Assembly (NCBI GenBank): GCA_907163345.1 | Contig: CAJQUN010000060.1 | Location: 1,860,001-1,924,000 of the forward strand | Direction: 5' to 3' | DNA: 64,000 nt | Source: Haberlea rhodopensis | Taxonomy: Eukaryota > Streptophyta > Magnoliopsida > Lamiales > Gesneriaceae | Shown here: in pieces, positions 34,871 through 47,695 of the stretch | How the letters are laid out: each line of letters opens with the position of its first letter | How positions within the stretch are numbered: position 1 is the stretch's first letter | The notes under the pieces: generated by a model | Databases searched by the model: none | Seen by the model: only the letters and a program-made list of their open reading frames with translations | Told to the model about the DNA's origin: nothing | Translations under genes and position numbers: made by a program

Positions 34871-37080
34871 ATACATGGCTCCAAAGACAAGGAAGAATCT
34901 GCAAATAGAAGCTGGAACGAGCAATAAAAAACAAAAGTAACCTGCTACAAAATCTGGTAAACATTTATTAGGGTTGCATATTTCGGTTTTAGTTGTTGCG
35001 GGTTTTTTTTAAACAGGGTTTGCATATTTCGGATTTCTGGTGCATATAACTATGTTTTCTGGTACATATTTCTATGTTGTTTTCCATGAAATACATTTGA
35101 ATACTGTACATGTTATTGATCTCTTGATGTTGACAAAACTTGTGTTTTTTTTTTTCTGTTGGTGCGCGCTATACAATATGATTGGTGCACTATTTTCTGC
35201 ATGCACCGATAGCCACAAACGATGTAATAAGTCGCATGCATCGATGGACACAATATGTATAAGTATACCACGTGCACCGATTGGTTACTATGGTGCACTT
35301 GTCCCCACGTGCATCATATTTGTCTATCGGTGCAATATTCTACGTGCACCGTATTTATCTATCGGTGCACGTATCTCGCGACCGATAGGCACAATCATTC
35401 AATAATCAGCGTGCACCTATAACTTTTGATAGGCTTTTTCAATGATGCACTTAGTTCCATGTTTTGTAGTTAAATACAAATGTGTAAATTTTTCTTAATG
35501 TTATGTAATTAAATACTAATTGGTGCACTTGTTCCCGCGTACATCATATGTATCTATCGGTGCAATACTCCACCTGCACCATATTTGTCTATCGGTGTAC
35601 GTATCTCACGTGGACTCATTACAATTCCATAAGGCTACGAAATGATGACGAGACGGCTTATTACTTCTAAAAGGCCAAGATAATGATAAGATCAAATATA
35701 AATAAAGCTACTTTTAAATTCAAATATATGATAAAATTAACCAATTGTAATCGATTCGTCTTCCAATACATAGAAGGACTACATCGAAGATAAGATGATG
35801 AAATACATTGGGAAGAATCCCATCTCAGCAGGAGTCCAACACAGTCCGAGTAACAGAAAAGAAGCAGCACAACAAAACCTAACTCGGTAGATTGTGGCAT
35901 CTTCGTATGCATGAATATGAAGAAAATAAAGAGAGGCGAACCAATACCAAAAAATACAAAAGTAGACCTCAACACATATATCGAGCAAAAATGGTAAAAG
36001 TGATCCTAGAAGATGAGGCAGACCACGGCTAGATTTTAATTTTTTTTAAAACGTGTATAGTTTCTTCAGGAACAACTACATTTTTGTTGTAAATATGTTA
36101 CAAAAGGTTCAAATAGTGTTGCACTTGTTTTATTGTTATGGTTTATTTCAACTGTTATGTTGCACTTGTTTTATTGTTGGGGTGCACGTGTTTTATTGTT
36201 GTGGTGCACGTGTTGCGGTGCACTTGGTTGTAGTGTATGTCGTGCACATGTTTACATTGTATTCGCTGAACGTGTTTTACATTATATCCGGTGCACGTGC
36301 TTTACAACGTTTACTGTGTCTTAGTAAGTGAGTCACTTTAGTCTAGCGGTGCACGTAATACCCGCATGCTTCGGTAGACGGTACATTTATCAAAACACAC
36401 ATTTTTTTATATTAGGATGATGGTGCACTTGATTATATTAAGGTGTTGCATTTAATTTTAACAATGTGGTGCACATAATTTGAACAATGTGGTGCACTTA
36501 ATGTTAGCAAATTGATGATTTAACAATGTGTTGCATTTAATTTTAACAAAGTGCACCGCTTGAGTCTGTGGTGGACGCGTGCTTCGGTAGGTGGTTCACG
36601 CAATACCAATGGTGTACCAGTAGACTCAACTAGTACACTTATCAAAACACACTTTTATGTTAAGATAATGATTCACTCAAGTTGGCGATTTTAATAAGGT
36701 GTCGCACTTAATTTTACGAGGAAAAAATGACTTCAATATTTAAGATGAGGTCGCAGGCTCGCAGCTCAATTTGTAACATTATTTTTTTTCAAATTTGCTA
36801 CAAAAAAGTTTATTTAACTAAATTGACCTTTTGACAACAGATCTTGTGCACAAAATTGAAATAACAATTAAATGATAATCGAAGCACACAAATATCATAA
36901 AAATAGCAAAAACAAAACATTAAAAAACGTTGAATGTAGAAGAAGAAGAAAACATAATTAATGCAACTGGACAAACGAAACCGTAGCGTAAACCTGTAGT
37001 TCCAAGATGTTTCCTCGTTCAAGTACTGCTTTCTAATTTTAAAACCCTTGTTTTTTTTTTTTTGAAAACATAGCTATTTT
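34871..37080. repeat. GTGCAC-rich repeat zone
   Basis: Between about 35160 and 36620 the motif GTGCAC or close variants occurs more than twenty times in otherwise AT-rich DNA. On the left the units read CTATCGGTGCA...CGTGCACC, and a block of about 100 bp (35288-35400) is repeated at 35521-35620. On the right they read GGTGCACGTGTTTTATTGTT. No transposase is recognisable. Subterminal repeats of a DNA transposon are one possibility. Confidence 0.55.
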
Positions 37081-39330
37081 AGTCCTAATAAAGGAGTTTT
37101 TAGATAAAATGGGAGGAAAATTGACTCAAAATAAAGTTTTTGCAAAATAGATGTTTATGTAATGATATTTTTTACCAGATTTAGTTAAAAAAGATTCCTG
37201 GAGGTGGCATCTATATGAAATTTCTTCTTGATATATCGAACACTAGTTTTGTTGGGCACCGCACCAGGTACCAGCATGTTGGTCAATTTTTTCCTGATTT
37301 GATCGAAAAATATCACAATTCAAATGACCGATTTTAACCAAAATTTTTTAAAAAACGACTATGCTATGGTAATGGAATGGGAAATAAATAACTTTTTTCC
37401 TGATTTGATCGAAAAATATAACAATTCAAATGACCGATTTTAACAATTTTTTTAAAAAAAACAACTATGCTATGTGAATTGAATGGGAAAAAAATAACCA
37501 AATACCTACTCTTATCTTTTAAAAAAAAATGATGTTCATCTTACTATATAAACTAAAAAAAAAACATTTGAAGTTGCGTGCATAAATCGATTAAGATATA
37601 TTTTTTTTTAATCGGTTCAGGCCAAACACAAGCATCAACAATATTAAAAAAAAAAGAATTTTATTAAAAAAAATTTGAAAACAAAAAAAAAAATTGAAAA
37701 AAAAAAAAGAATAATGAATAGTACTTTACTATTCATTACAAGTAAAATTCATGAAAAATAGACTCAGTTTACTATTCACTTTCTTTGCCACTTATTATAT
37801 TACTAGTTTATTGGCACCGCACAAGGTGCGGTGCCAGGTACCAATATGTTAGATCAATTTTTTCTTAAATTGATCGAAAATAACATTTCAAATAACTTAT
37901 TTTAACAAACATTTTTAAAAAAAACGACAATGCTACTGTAATTGAATTGGAAAAAAATAACCAAAGAACTTGCTCTAACTTTTTTTAAAAAAAAATGATG
38001 CTCATCTCACTAAAAACTGAAAAAAAAACATTTGAAGTTGTGCGCATGAACAACCGATTAAGATATATTTTTCCTAGTTGGTTTAGGCCAAATCCGGTCA
38101 TCAACAAAAAAAATTAAAGCGAGCATGCTACTATAATTGAATGGAAAAAAATAACCGAAGGACCGACTCTAACTTTTTTTAAAAAAACATGATGTTCATC
38201 TTACTATAAATTGAAGTTGCGCGTATCAACAATCGATTAATATATTTTTTTCATGTCGGTTCAGGTTAAACACGCACATCAACAAAAATAAATTTTTGAA
38301 AAAAAAAACATTTTTTAAGAAAAATAATTGTAATAAATAGTGAAATACTATTCATTACTATTCCTTGCAATAGTACTATTCCAAACTCTTACACACTTAT
38401 TAAAGTTTGTCACGACGAAAACATATTTTGAACTCTCTGTTTTTTTGAAGTCAGCTCATATAAAAAATTATTATTAAAGTTTGCCACGACGAAAACATGT
38501 TTTAAACTCTTTGTTTTTTTTTAAAATCAATTCATACTTGACAAAATCAACAAGGTTTTTTCTAAAAAAAAAGAAAACATTTTAAATTTAAAACAAATAA
38601 GATGAGAGGGATGCACTATTGGGGCAAAGATCAAATCTTTCCAAACAAATCCGTATTTATACAAAATAATAATAAATAACAAAAATAAAAGAAAATAGGA
38701 TGGACGTTTACTGTTCATACCCTATGCAAAAAAATAATAAATAACAAAAATAAAAGAAAAAAACAAAAGAAAAAAATTTGAGATAAGATGGATGCACTAT
38801 TGGGGCAAAGATCAAATCTTTCCAAACAAATCCGTATTTATACAAAATAATAATAAATAACAAAAATAAAAGAAAATATGATAGATGTTTACTGTTCATC
38901 AGAACAGTACACGATGCAAAAAATTAATAAATAGCAAAAATAAAAGAAAAAAAAACAAAAGAAAAAGGAAATAAAAAAGAAAAGAAGAAAAAAACGTATG
39001 GTTACTGTTTATTGGAACAGCACAGTTGGGTCAAGGGTCAAATCTTTCCAAACAAATCAGTACTCATACAAAAAATAATAAATAACAAAATAAAAGAAAA
39101 TAAGATTGACATTCATTATTCATGGAAACAATATCCGATATATAAAAAATAATAAATAATAAATAACAAAAACAAAAGAAATAAGAAATAAAAAAAATTT
39201 TAAAAAAGAAGAATACGTCTAATATATGTATGATAAAAAATAAAAGAAAAACAAAAGAAATAAAAAATAAAAAAATTTAAAAAAAAAAAAAGAAAAAGCC
39301 GAAAGTTACTGTTCATAGAAACAGTAACTT
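37081..39330. repeat. Degenerate AT-rich satellite-like array
   Basis: A unit of about 105 bp (TTTGATCGAAAAATAT, AAATGACCGATTTTAAC) occurs at 37287-37391, again at 37392-37500 and, more diverged, near 37856-37962. A companion unit (TTCATCTTACTATA, GAAGTTGCG, ATCGATTAA) occurs three times up to 38283. From 38580 to 39130 a second unit (GGGGCAAAGATCAAATCTTT, ACAAATCCGTATTTATAC) occurs at spacings of 181 and 226 bp. Hairpins include GGCACCGCAC/GTGCGGTGCC (about 37813-37836). The small open frames are not genes. Confidence 0.7.
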
Positions 39331-39602
39331 TTAAGTGGCTTATATATATGGTCTAATATTATATTCTAATTTGGTTCAAGGTCAAAATTGTGTTGAGAAG
39401 AATATAAAGAAGAAACATTTGGTTCAAGGCCACACTAGTATTCCTCACGTATGGATATACGGAAATAAAATCACGTCTTCAAATGTAGATTCAACACTAC
39501 AGATACACCACACAGGCACATCACATAATTCTAACCCTCACCCACAAACCATATTCATAATAATTTAGTCAAAAACTCGAGTTCATGGAACAAATCTACG
39601 TG

Positions 39603-42331
39603 TCATGATATCGAGTGTCTCCTATCTTTCCTCGGTCGACTTCTACCTTTCGAACTCGGTATGATCCCATTAATACGAATTAATCTACCAAGCTTTCTGG
39701 AAACCGAGCCCATGAACGATGGTTTCTTCTCACCGGATGCGGCTCGGCTGATCACCACTGGACTAGCAACTGTTGGCGTAGTATTTTCTAAACTTTTTCC
39801 CATTTCATTTAATCTCATTTTCATTTTCACCAGCTCCTGTTTTAAGTCCTGATTTTCCCTACGCAGAGACGAGGCCTCATCTTCTACAGGGTGAATGTCG
39901 ACTGTGGAGGGATTCAGATTTGCTGAAAGGGAAGGGGATTCAGTACTTTGGCTACAATCCATTGCTTCCCTTAAGCGTTGTTGCTCGTAATAAAGAACTT
40001 GGACGACTGTTTGAACTGGGAGCCTGTCGTTTTGTGCTGCGTGAGCACATGCCTCGCTTGAAAGTTTTTGGCAGTCCATTATGCTGCATACTTTCTTTTT
40101 CTCCATATCACTTAAACCAGGATGAGCCTACAACATAAAATTAAACAAGAATCTATTACTCAAAGTTTGTTGGGTATAGATTTCGCACCAAAAGCTGTAA
40201 TCGGTTGCAGCTGCTGCACCTTGTCTGGTTGTATATATTACATAGCAATTGAAACCTGATATTCAGGTTATTAGACCGTTGACATATTTGAGTTGCTCTG
40301 TTACTGATAAATAATAGCTTTTGATGCAAATCCCACAATATACTACTCAAATGTTTAAAACGGTGAAAACCAATAACTTCATATTGTCTTTGAGTCGAGC
40401 CTTCTGACTCCATGGCCAACGGAATCAGTTAATTTAACTTATAATAAACAAAGACAAAAGAATATACCGACCTTCAAGAAAATGTCAATAGCCCTGTACA
40501 TGCCATCTTCTGTTATCCTGGACTGTTCAGGGATAAGTTCTGCAAGATTAACAAATTTCGAAACTGATAAATTTTGATCAGAAGCGACTTCAGAGAGGTA
40601 GGCTTCTATTAATAGTGTCACGCGTTCCTTATCGTTTGCTGAAGGGGGTCTACTATCTTCATCTGCATTGTATCCCATTTTACTCACCTCTCTTTCAAAC
40701 TCAAAAAAATAAGTTGTGATCCGTTGCACCGTCTCAACATCGAACAATGCGTCGCCTGTGAACAAATAAGATGGGATCAATAGATCGTCTAGCACTGCCT
40801 GTGCTAGTTGAGAGGCCATTCTCTTCTCCAAATCATGCCGGCAAGCAACGGTTGTTTCTAAACATATTGAAGCTCGAAGAAGCATCGACAGGAAGCTAAC
40901 TGAAATCATGTTTTTTCCTCTAGGAAGAAGGCTAACTATCGTTTCTAAAACGACCCTTTTCTCATATTCTTGTTTTGGCTGGATCTTCTTCCTACCCTTC
41001 CCAAATATCTCCTGGTATTCACGAAAGAAAAACCATGTCATATTGGCAGTTCATGTAATCAAGAACTCAAAATTTTATGGGGGTAAGACCTCACCAAATC
41101 TCGAAGAGATTTCCGTGCATATAGCATTAGAATTGGGGCGAGGGCGTATTGCTTGAATCCCCTTGCCATCATAGCAATGAGAACCCTTTGGAACATATCG
41201 ATTCGTAACACCGCCAAATCTTCTGCCCACCAGTCGACTACAGGTTTTGAGTTATGTCCAGTCGAGGGAATCAAGTCATTTAGGCCGCTATCCGACCTGA
41301 TTGGTGCACAGAACTGGCTGTCCTTACACGCCACTGTTGAAATCGTATCAATGCTTCTGCTCACAAGGCGTACCTTTTCTGCTATGGGAAGAAGGTTTTC
41401 AGAAGAACGTAGAATGGATATCGCGCCTGAGAGGCTCTTCAAAGCCACTTCGTTTATGTAGGATTCGGTTCGGCTGATCAAATTTCCAACCGAGTGTTCC
41501 TCTGTCATTTCAAGATACTCGGCAGCACATCTAAGCATGGCTATGTTCTCTGTGGTGATTTCGAAGTTTATTCCGTAGCAGAACTTTGCTGCAAGTTCGA
41601 ATGCTTCTCCACCACCAGGAATATCGGGGATTTCGAGTGTGGAATGATCAGTATCATCGGATTCTGAGAGTTTTTGCCTTACGTATCCACATTTTGAGAC
41701 CAAAGGAAACTGGGATTTTCCTCCAAAAAATTACATGTATATGAAATTTATTCAGATGAAACTGTTGTACATAATGAACACTCATTTCTTGTTTTCCCTT
41801 CAATTCCATAACCACTTACCTATGAAATAACAAATCAAATACTCCAAAAAACACTCAATCACATCTCAATCCTAGCCCATTAGGATTTCTCTTTCCAATC
41901 AAAGTCAGTAGCATTTCCAGGACAGACCCAAAATTTTAATTTGGAGTTGGACCATTTTGAAAAAACAGAAAATATGTACCTTATGCAAAGAAAAGGAAGT
42001 TCCTCGAGCATTAACTGTTACATCGCTGGGAATTTCTTGGGAAAAGATCCTGCTAAATATCAAAACTTTCAGTTCAAATTTCATTCAAACATTACCATCT
42101 CCATTCACACACAAATCATAACAATAATATTCATGTTCTTGAAAAGCTAATCAAATTCTATCATCCTGAACGATCTGGGAAATAACCCAAATTCAAATTT
42201 TACGTGTATTATTAAAAAAATACATAATTTTTGTCTCAAATAACAAGGCAATGAAAATAAAAGAGGAAAGCAGACCATTCGGTAGTCCTCTCCATTGCAG
42301 TGGAAATAAGCTCTTTTTTATTAGCAGACAT
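39603..42331 (-). CDS. BTB/POZ and NPH3 domain protein, At5g67385-like
   Basis: Minus-strand exons 42331-42276, 42049-41980, 41709-41095, 41011-40472 and 40127-39603 all have GT-AG borders and join in frame to 601 residues. It starts MSANKKELISTAMERTTEW. The BTB part includes VTVNARGTSFSLHK, FPLVSKCGYVRQK and EIPDIPGGGEAFELAAKFCY. The NPH3 domain starts at about residue 199 (VVDWWAEDLAVLRIDMFQRV) and includes EIFGKGRKKIQPKQEYEKRV and YRAIDIFLKAHPGLSDMEKK. A coiled coil (SSLRRENQDLKQELVKMKMR) precedes a basic tail ending DRRHSIS. The layout and length match Arabidopsis At5g67385 as I remember it. NPH3-family proteins link to phototropins and CUL3 ligases at the plasma membrane; the exact role here is unknown. 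The second coding exon is 70 bp, as in the NPY-like gene. Confidence 0.92.
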
Positions 42332-45092
42332 GTTCGATGTATTCTGTTCCTGGTCAAGATCCACCATTTTCAGAACGAAATGAAGTACAAACTATTTAAA
42401 GGGCTATGAAATCATTAATGGACAACCTGAAGAGGTGAAAGTACGACAGATTTTCATGGAAAATTTCCGTTGATGGGTAATAAGTGATGATAATTTGCTT
42501 TTTTTGCTGACAGTTTCTTACTCAATGCACTGAAGAAGAGAAGACTGAATCAACAGGACAATCATATTTTTGCAGGCTTTGTTCAATTGTGTTGTATTTG
42601 GCATCTGACTCCATAAATTACTGTTTTTACCATCAGCATGAATTTCCATTTTAACCCTTCGATGAAGGAACGGATAGGCCTGCATGCAGCGTACAATACA
42701 TCAAATTGTATTCACAAAATAGTAATCAAAATATTATTGAAGTTGACCTGGAACAAAATAATTCAAGTTCGAATTCAATCCGAAAACATTATCAAACAGG
42801 ATTGGTACTTGTGAACAAAAATCAAATAATATTGCCGTTAGTTTGAAAAACTCACGAAAATGCTCGATTTGTTTGCGCCTCCTCCTCGAACTAATTCTCT
42901 TTTGTAAAAAAATAATACTAATATTACTTAATATGAAAATGTTCATCCATCATAAATCAAAACATGTGCTTCATCTGTAAACATGAGTATTCGAGAATAT
43001 ATAATAACTTGTTCAATTTTAGATGATACGATAATTCAGTATATGATATCAAAACTTCTAGCTAATACCGAGGTCATAGGTTTAAAACTTATAAACAACT
43101 TCACCCACATTAAATATCCACTTGATGAATCTGTAAAAAAACGAAAAACAACCTATGTTCACAAGTGAGAGAAGTGTTAGAAAATAAATAATAAATTATC
43201 CAATATTTTTAGATGAGATAGACAATTCAAATGTGCAAAAAGGAAAAAATAAATAATTAAGCATGTAGTTTTTTATATGTTATAAACTATAAGAAAAGAG
43301 ATAAGAGTATATATATAGGATAATATGTGGGAAAATGAAAGGTTAACAGATATGTCAAGATTTGGTTTAGAATGTGTGGTGGAGACATGGATGAGAAAAA
43401 GTTCCTGGTTTTTGGATCTTTCTCGAGTATTTGTAGTATTATACGTAAATACTCAGCATATGAGGAGTATATATGAATTCAGATAAATGAATATAAAATT
43501 CACATAAAATACAAAATCTAATAACAATTTATGCCCATAAAAAATATAACATAGAATATTTTCCTAAAATACTAATATTTTTGTTGGCAGCGATAAAATG
43601 CAATGGCTTGGCACAGCTGAGTTAAATGCATTATGTTGGCAAAAAAGAAAATAAAAGGGGAAAAAAGGAAATAATAAATAAATATATATATATATATATA
43701 TATCAACAATAATTATTTACAGTCTACTCCTTTATCAGTACTATATCTTTTTATAAAATTCATCAAGATATTTATGGTCTAAAATTCTAAATAAAGTTCA
43801 ATTTTTTTTAGAAAAAAAATTGAATAATTAAGTTTAAAGATAATAGCGACGTACTCCGAATCCTTTCATGAGGATTTTCTTGTCTACAGACTACAATAAT
43901 TATACTATCATATGTGATGTGCCCATCAGAATATAAATTCCTCAAATCAGAATCTAGTTGACGTATCAAAATTTTATTTAAATTAAATTTGACTTCAAAA
44001 AATATATAATTAAATTGTATAATATGTTACACATGAAATAGACTGAATATTTCACTTAGAATGATGATGCAGTTATCAAAAGCATCATTAATTTATTACT
44101 AAGAAAAACAAATTTATGTATTATATATAAATTTATAGAGTGTGTATCCTAACTTTTTTGAAAAATTATCACATGTTGTATTTGCATTATATCTGATTCA
44201 GATTATCATTTCGGTAACCACACATTATCCTTTAGGATTTTCTCCTTATCAATTTTCAATTTTTTTACGAGTATTTTATATTGTTAGAAACCCAATAAAT
44301 GATATAAAAATTAAACCAAAAAAAAAAAAAAAACTGTCAGTGTGTACAACTTCAATTCAGGACAAATAAAAGAAAATTGCACTAATCGGTCGTATGTATG
44401 TTGCTACATTTTTCGAATTTTTTTATGTTACCCCTAGATAGTTCCTTAAAGTGCATTACAATCCTCCATATAAATAGTATACTATCTAGTCGTTAAGAGC
44501 AACATCAATATAACTCTTTCTTTCATACCCATAACTCATATTTTATGTTAATTGTCTGATGATAATGTGACAATAAGTTTGAAGAAATTTATAGAAAAAT
44601 GTGTGATTGGTAGAAAAATGGGAAACTTTGAAAAATAAAAGGAAAGGGTGATAATTAATAACTGAAATAATAATAATAATAATAACAACTATCATTTTTA
44701 CTTTACCAAATTCTCAAAATTAATTTCTAAAATATTTATCTATTTTTTTATATTTTAAAAATATCGAATAGTTTTTTTTATAATTATATTTATTATAATA
44801 TTGTTTCTCGTATATTCATTTCAACTTCCCGAATTCTCAAAATTTAAAATCTTTCTTTATCTTTATTTATACTTTTGAATTTTAGAAATTTGTGATAAAT
44901 TATGTTTAATTTTACTAATAATTATCTATAAATATAATTACTTAACTTTTCCTCTCATACTTCCACACTCAAAATTTACAAATTTTTCTCTATCCTAATC
45001 TATACTTTTCAGTTTATACATGCATACATAGAAAATCAATTTTAATTTTAGTTTTAATCATGATAAATAATTATAATGAAATTAATAATTAT
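42332..45092. other. Intergenic DNA upstream of the NPH3-type gene
   Basis: Probable 5'UTR and promoter of the minus-strand gene at the left end, then AT-rich spacer with a TA run (about 43682-43702) and an AAT run (about 44669-44685). No gene or recognisable element. Confidence 0.5.
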
Positions 45093-46344
45093 TGATACGA
45101 TCGAAGTAGTGTTTAGAATAGGGGATTGAATAAACACTATCTCAAATTGTATTTTCTTCGGGTTACAGTATATTGTTAAGTATTGTGATAAAATCTCAAT
45201 CAAATGTAAGGCAGTGGACAACTAATAAATAGTGCGGAAAATGTCCACCGTATTGTGAATAATTAACTGAAGGCAAAAACAAGCAATAAGGTAAATAACA
45301 GAAAGGAAATGACACAATGATTGTTTCTGGAAGTTCGAATATCTCTCATTCTTCCTTTGCATGAAGATTACACCAGAAGACTTTGGTTTACACTTTTCAA
45401 TACTCAACCTACTTAGGCACCCACACAGATTGCCTAAACTCCTAGCCACACAGAATCACAACGATTACAATCAATTTCATAACCACGTCTGAATAATACA
45501 ATGATTTTCTCAACACTCTCTCAAAATGAATACAGCATTGTTTATATACGAGTGTTCTTGAGCAGCATACTTGAATACTTAGATCTTCAAGATCACTTTG
45601 AAAGCTTAGACACTACTCTGCAAAACTTCAGAAAATATCAAAGAATGTTTGTGAAGATTTTTGTTTTGTTTGTGTAGAAGATTCAATGATTCGGAGAGAG
45701 CTTTCTTCAATCTATTTGTTGACGTATTTATAGACTTGAAAGTCTAACGTCAACTATTCTTCAAATGGAAGGAATCCCTGAAGTCAGCTTCCTGATTTAT
45801 GTTCAGATTCCTTTTGTCTTCTTTCCATTTTCGTTCACAACGACTAGTTTGATCTGACGAGATTGGTAGCGCTGATATGATAGTGCGACATTCTGTTTGT
45901 ACTATTGTCAGAATAAAACTGATCAGGCTCTTTGACCTTTTGTACTCTTATGTCTATTGGTTTTCCTCTTGGTGACTTAGTCTGCTGGACTAAGGTCTTT
46001 TTAATCGTATACTGGTTTCTTTCAGATAACTTGCAAGTGGACTTGCCAGTGGACTAGGATTACACCTGATCCAGTAGACTTTACTTCTTGTTATTCAGTA
46101 GTCTTTACTTCTTTGCATTCGGTAGACTTTACTCTTTTTATACAGTAGACTTATACTCTTCTTATCCAGTAGATTTCTACTATTTACATCCGGTAGATGA
46201 TTATTGAAGCAGTAGACTATTCCTTCCGGTAGATCTTTGTAGAATCCGTCATCAGACTTCTCATCAATTTACTTATTTGATGCATTAGACGTTTCAAGTG
46301 GTAGATATTTATTATCAACAAAACTTAAAAATATGTTCCCAACA
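45093..46344 (+). mobile_element. Probable solo LTR with 5-bp target duplication
   Basis: The unit begins TGATACGATCGAAGTAGTG, ends GTTCCCAACA (TG to CA) and is flanked on both sides by ATTAT (45088-45092 and 46345-46349). No primer site or coding domain is attached. The right third (about 46070-46310) repeats a CAGTAGACTTTACT-like motif many times. ATTAT is AT-rich, so the duplication alone is modest support; together with the terminal bases it favours a solo LTR, possibly of a copia element. Orientation is tentative. Confidence 0.6.
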
Positions 46345-47695
46345 ATTATAATTCCATAGACTTTGCAAAACTGAATGCTAATAATTTATATTCGAACTGT
46401 TGCAAATAACTCAAATTCTTCATCAACGCAATTATGGTCAACTTTATGTTACATTAAATAAAATCTAATATAACAAAGTGATAATACAGATCAATATTAA
46501 ATGCGTGGCATGAAACCTATTATAGTTGATAAATTCCAATAATTGACCGTACAAAAATATTTTAGAACTGTTGCAAACAAATTAAATCAAATAGAATATT
46601 AATCATTTTTTCAAATTCAAGCTCGAGCTGCAAACAAACCGAATCGAACAAATATTATTCATTTTTTCAAGTTTGGGTTTGAGCTCGACTTTTTCTAGCC
46701 GATCTATGTTCACGGAAACAAACTTATAAAAGGTTGAATGATTTGAAATTAGATTCGATTCGTTTGGTTCAAATTTGATAATCGAATATATTAAGCAAAT
46801 GCTCCAATTTTGGGCTTGAGGATTTAAATATTTAAATCTGCACTGTCTATCAAACATAATAATCTGAACTTCATTTTGAAGGTATGTTGAAGAGTTCAAT
46901 TAACTTGATGATTTGAAATGGATAATAAAAAATTTGCAAGAAGATATAGCTTAGATTCTGTCATGCCCTGGGTCCAGACACACACAAGCACGGCTGCACA
47001 ATAGACTCTTATTGCAATTTGAGTTAACATTTTTATATAGCGATGACGGATACGAAGTAGTTAGTAAATGAACATATTGTGCAGTCGCTCTTGCGTGAGA
47101 CTGGGCTCGGGGCAACTAATTTTTAAATTGAGTGATCCTTGTGTTCAAGAAATTGAACACGACGGGTGACCTATTGGGGTAATCCTTCACATATTCATGT
47201 ATCGTACTCAGTATATGTCTAACCCACGAATATCTCGTATTTATATGTTTGTATTGTTTATTAAGCTTCTTTTTTTTATAGTGGGTGATGGGCGAAAGTT
47301 TTTTGCGCATATTACGCAAATTGAATTCAAGCCATCTTCAAAGAAGGAATGAGTTTTACCATTCTGGCGAGTCCGAAAGTTGAGTAACCTTCTTTGATAT
47401 CTTATAAAATGGTATGCTTTTTAACTCATATTATGATTTGTTTGGATACAAAATTAAACGAAGATAAGTGATACGCAAAAGCACAGGTATAAATCGGAAA
47501 TTAAACACTTTTCCAAACTCCCAATTTCCAACATTTGACAGCCAGTAGATTACGCCCCTGGCGCACCACCCCCTGCTCTTACTCCGCATTTCGCTAGTGT
47601 GCGCCTTGGTCTCCTGGCGTGCGCCGGTTGCACAGCTCCCTGCTTTGCTGTCCACTCCCGCCTCAGCCCTATCCTCGCAGATCTACAGCACGGTG
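46345..47695. other. Intergenic DNA and 5' flank of the CK2 alpha gene
   Basis: No gene. The last 150 bases are richer in C and G and probably hold the promoter and 5'UTR. The reading frame upstream of the ATG is open for about 100 bases but contains no ATG. Confidence 0.5.

Noticed and set aside
38580..39130. Spaced repeats resembling a CRISPR array
   Set aside because: The units are long, AT-rich and degenerate with unequal spacing in a plant genome; they are tandem repeats.
47597..47695. Possible transit-peptide extension of CK2 alpha
   Set aside because: The frame is open but contains no ATG, and the residues lack a convincing plastid leader.
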